This document shows positions 6,626 to 8,282 of a stretch of 8,282 bases of DNA, piece by piece (the first letter of the stretch is position 1; every line of letters starts with the position of its first letter). The position numbers and the translations under genes were made by a program. The notes beneath the pieces are model-generated. The model saw nothing but the letters and a program-made list of their open reading frames with translations, had not been told where the DNA came from and did not search any database. The stretch lies in NCBI GenBank assembly GCA_947448675.1, contig CANFOR010000125.1:1-8282 (forward strand). Reading direction: 5' to 3'. Source of the DNA: Betaproteobacteria bacterium (lineage in GTDB: Bacteria > Pseudomonadota > Gammaproteobacteria > Burkholderiales > Burkholderiaceae_C).

Positions 6626-8011
6626 ATGCTGTTAACCCTGCTGGCTTTTGCTGCGGCCTTGGGCATCTTGATCGCCGTGCACGAATACGGCCACTACCGC
6701 GTGGCCGTGGCCTGCGGCGTGCAGGTGCTGCGCTTCTCGGTCGGCTTTGGCAAAACCCTGGTTCGCTGGCGACCCGCGCAGCAAAAGCCAGGGCAAAACA
6801 CTGAGTTTGTCATTGGCATGTTCCCTTTGGGCGGCTATGTGAAGATGCTCGATGAGCGCGAGGCCCCGGTGCCTGCCGAGCTACGCCACCTGGCTTTTAA
6901 CACCCAGCCGCTGCGCAGCCGGGCGTTGATTGTGGCGGCGGGCCCCGTTGCCAATTTGCTCTTGGCCGTGCTCTTGTACGCAGTGGTGAACTGGTCGGGC
7001 GTGCAAGAACCCCAAGCGATTTTGGCCAGCCCCGTAGCAGGTTCGATCGCGCAAAGCGCGGGCATTGTCGGCGGCGAGACCGTGCGCCAAGCGGCTTTTG
7101 AAGGCGATGCGCCCAGCGCCGTGCGCTCCTTTGAAGACCTGCGTTGGCGCCTGACCCAGGGCGCGCTCAATGGCCGCAACCTGCAGCTCGAACTGGCCCA
7201 GGGCGAGGCTGGCCCTAAGCGGACGCTGCTGTTGCCCCTGAGCCAACTGCAAGCCAGTGACGCTGATGCGCAGCTGTTTCGCAAAATCGGCATTCTCGGT
7301 CCCTGGACGCGGCCGGTGCTGGGCGCTTTAACAGCGGGCGGTGCGGCGCAAAAAGCGGGTTTACTCCAAGGCGATGTGGTGCTGGCCATTGGCGAGCTGC
7401 ACATCATTGACGCCGCGCAGTTGCGCGAAACCATTCGCGCCTCGGTGCGCAATGGCCAGGCGCTGGAGCAGCTCTGGCGCGTCCAGCGTGCAGGCCAAAG
7501 CCTGGAGCTGCCTGTGCAGCCCGATGTGTTCAGCGAAGGCGCGCTCCAGGTGGGCCGCGTCGGTGCCTATGTGGGCGATCCCCCGGCCATGCTCACCGTG
7601 CACTACGGTCCGCTGCAAGGCCTGTGGCAAGGCGTGGCGCGCACCTGGGAGGTCTCGGCCCTGAGCCTGCGCATGATGGGCAAGATGGTCATCGGCCAAG
7701 CCTCGCTCAAAAATTTAAGCGGCCCACTCACCATTGCCGACTACGCAGGCAAGTCGGCTAGCATGGGCCTGACCGAGTACCTGGTGTTTTTGGCCCTCAT
7801 CAGTGTGAGCTTGGGTGTGCTCAATTTGCTGCCGCTACCGGTCTTAGACGGTGGGCACCTGATGTATTATCTTTGGGAGGGCATCACGGGCAAAAGCGTG
7901 CCCGATGTCTGGATGGAACGCTTGCAACGCGGTGGTGTCGCCGTGCTGTTGGCCATGATGTCCATCGCCCTGTTTAACGACGTGACCCGCCTGTTTGGGC
8001 TCAATTTCTGA
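6626..8011 (+). CDS. rseP: RseP-type site-2 zinc metalloprotease
   Basis: RseP is an inner-membrane intramembrane protease that cuts the anti-sigma-E factor RseA after DegS and clears remnant signal peptides. The 461-residue product (E. coli 450) has the zinc motif HEYGH at 19-23 in the first membrane helix, with His19 and His23 as ligands and Glu20 as catalytic base. A membrane-associated beta loop, MFPLGGYVKM, is at 65-74, and a second helix is at about 100-122. Two periplasmic PDZ domains lie at about 128-208 and 228-300, the second with AAQKAGLLQGDVVLAI. NLSGP is at 363-367. The third helix ends in LNLLPLPVLDGGH, where Asp408 is the third zinc ligand, and a last helix is near 435-455. GGAG at 6615-6618 lies seven bases before the ATG, one base after the dxr stop. 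All catalytic residues are intact. Substrates here are inferred from the family. Confidence 0.96.
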   Translation: MLLTLLAFAAALGILIAVHEYGHYRVAVACGVQVLRFSVGFGKTLVRWRPAQQKPGQNTEFVIGMFPLGGYVKMLDEREAPVPAELRHLAFNTQPLRSRALIVAAGPVANLLLAVLLYAVVNWSGVQEPQAILASPVAGSIAQSAGIVGGETVRQAAFEGDAPSAVRSFEDLRWRLTQGALNGRNLQLELAQGEAGPKRTLLLPLSQLQASDADAQLFRKIGILGPWTRPVLGALTAGGAAQKAGLLQGDVVLAIGELHIIDAAQLRETIRASVRNGQALEQLWRVQRAGQSLELPVQPDVFSEGALQVGRVGAYVGDPPAMLTVHYGPLQGLWQGVARTWEVSALSLRMMGKMVIGQASLKNLSGPLTIADYAGKSASMGLTEYLVFLALISVSLGVLNLLPLPVLDGGHLMYYLWEGITGKSVPDVWMERLQRGGVAVLLAMMSIALFNDVTRLFGLNF

Positions 8012-8016
8012 ACTTC

Positions 8017-8282
8017 ATGCAAAAACCATTAAAACGCCTGAAAACGCGCGCCCTCTGTGCGTCGATAGCTACTTTTTTCATAGCAAATGCAGCCTGGGCC
8101 ATCGACCCCTTCGTGTTGCGTGACATCCGCGTTGAAGGCCTGCAGCGGGTCGAGCCCGGCACCATTTTTGCATCTTTGCCCTTTCGTGTGGGCGAGACCT
8201 ATAGCGACGAAAAAGGCGCCGCCGCCATTCGTGCTTTGTTTGCGCTGGGCCTGTTCAAAGATGTGCGCCTCGATGTGAGCGG
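8017..8282 (+). CDS. bamA: Outer membrane protein assembly factor BamA, N-terminal part (cut by window edge)
   Basis: Only the first 88 codons are present. A basic start (MQKPLKRLKTR) and a hydrophobic core lead to a probable signal peptidase I site after AWA at 26-28. The mature protein begins IDPFVLRDIRVEGLQRVEPG, the opening of the first POTRA domain, and continues with FRVGETY and a GLFKDVRLDVSG segment typical of POTRA1. BamA inserts beta-barrel proteins into the outer membrane with the other Bam subunits, and its beta-barrel would lie beyond the right edge. The ATG is five bases after the rseP stop with no obvious Shine-Dalgarno, so translation is probably coupled to rseP. The rseP-bamA neighbourhood is conserved in proteobacteria. 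The signal sequence contains two ATA codons in an AT-rich patch unlike the surrounding GC-rich sequence. Confidence 0.93.
   Translation, partial: MQKPLKRLKTRALCASIATFFIANAAWAIDPFVLRDIRVEGLQRVEPGTIFASLPFRVGETYSDEKGAAAIRALFALGLFKDVRLDVS
8064..8084 (+). repeat. AT-rich ATAGC element within the bamA signal-peptide codons
   Basis: ATAGC occurs at 8065-8069 and again at 8080-8084. GCTA at 8068-8071 and TAGC at 8081-8084 are inverted around a T-rich loop, with the palindrome TAGCTA at 8066-8071. Both ATA triplets are in frame as isoleucine codons. From memory, similar GCTACTTTTT...ATAGC strings recur in Comamonadaceae genomes; this could not be checked here. Confidence 0.35.

Noticed and set aside
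8010..8040. Possible sigma-E -35-like GAACTT before bamA
   Set aside because: GAACTT at 8010-8015 would place the transcription start inside the bamA coding region, and no matching -10 is evident.
1..8282. Undescribed defence, mobile or CRISPR-like system
   Set aside because: All the + strand is filled with well-known housekeeping genes at tight spacing, with intact catalytic residues and no tandem repeats, transposase, integrase or composition break beyond the short AT-rich patches.

Overview
The window reads as a conserved housekeeping operon from a betaproteobacterium, most likely Burkholderiales and plausibly Comamonadaceae. This placement rests on gene order, protein sequence and moderately high GC content recalled from memory, and no database search was possible. 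All genes except the leftmost lie on the + strand, in the order rpsB-tsf-pyrH-frr-uppS-cdsA-dxr-rseP-bamA. Both edges cut through a gene. I see no mobile element, CRISPR array, tRNA, rRNA or foreign island, and no new biological system that I could defend.

Layout: 1-500 (- strand) is the N-terminal 166 codons of an amidase-signature-family protein. 501-648 is the divergent control region, with an extended -10 promoter at 504-512, a potentially nested hairpin leader at 555-620 and the rpsB Shine-Dalgarno at 638-642. rpsB (ribosomal protein S2) occupies 649-1404. A hairpin plus T-run at 1444-1472 sits between rpsB and tsf (EF-Ts, 1514-2437). pyrH (UMP kinase), frr (ribosome recycling factor), uppS (undecaprenyl diphosphate synthase), cdsA (CDP-diglyceride synthase), dxr (DXP reductoisomerase), rseP (site-2 protease) and the first 88 codons of bamA (outer-membrane assembly factor) follow. 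From frr onward the gaps are 22 nt or less, and uppS/cdsA overlap by one base.

The genes link translation and envelope growth. rpsB, tsf and frr serve the ribosome cycle, and pyrH supplies UDP for RNA and sugar nucleotides. dxr makes the first committed isoprenoid intermediate and uppS builds the C55 lipid carrier from later isoprenoid units. cdsA makes the phospholipid precursor CDP-diacylglycerol. rseP and bamA handle envelope stress signalling and outer-membrane protein insertion.

The points most worth a second look are regulatory or compositional: the potentially structured rpsB leader, the rpsB/tsf attenuator-like hairpin, the crowding of the amidase start against the rpsB promoter, and the observation that all five in-frame ATA codons in the + strand genes are followed by a GCN codon (ATAGC context). 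The ATAGC context may reflect a short repeat family.
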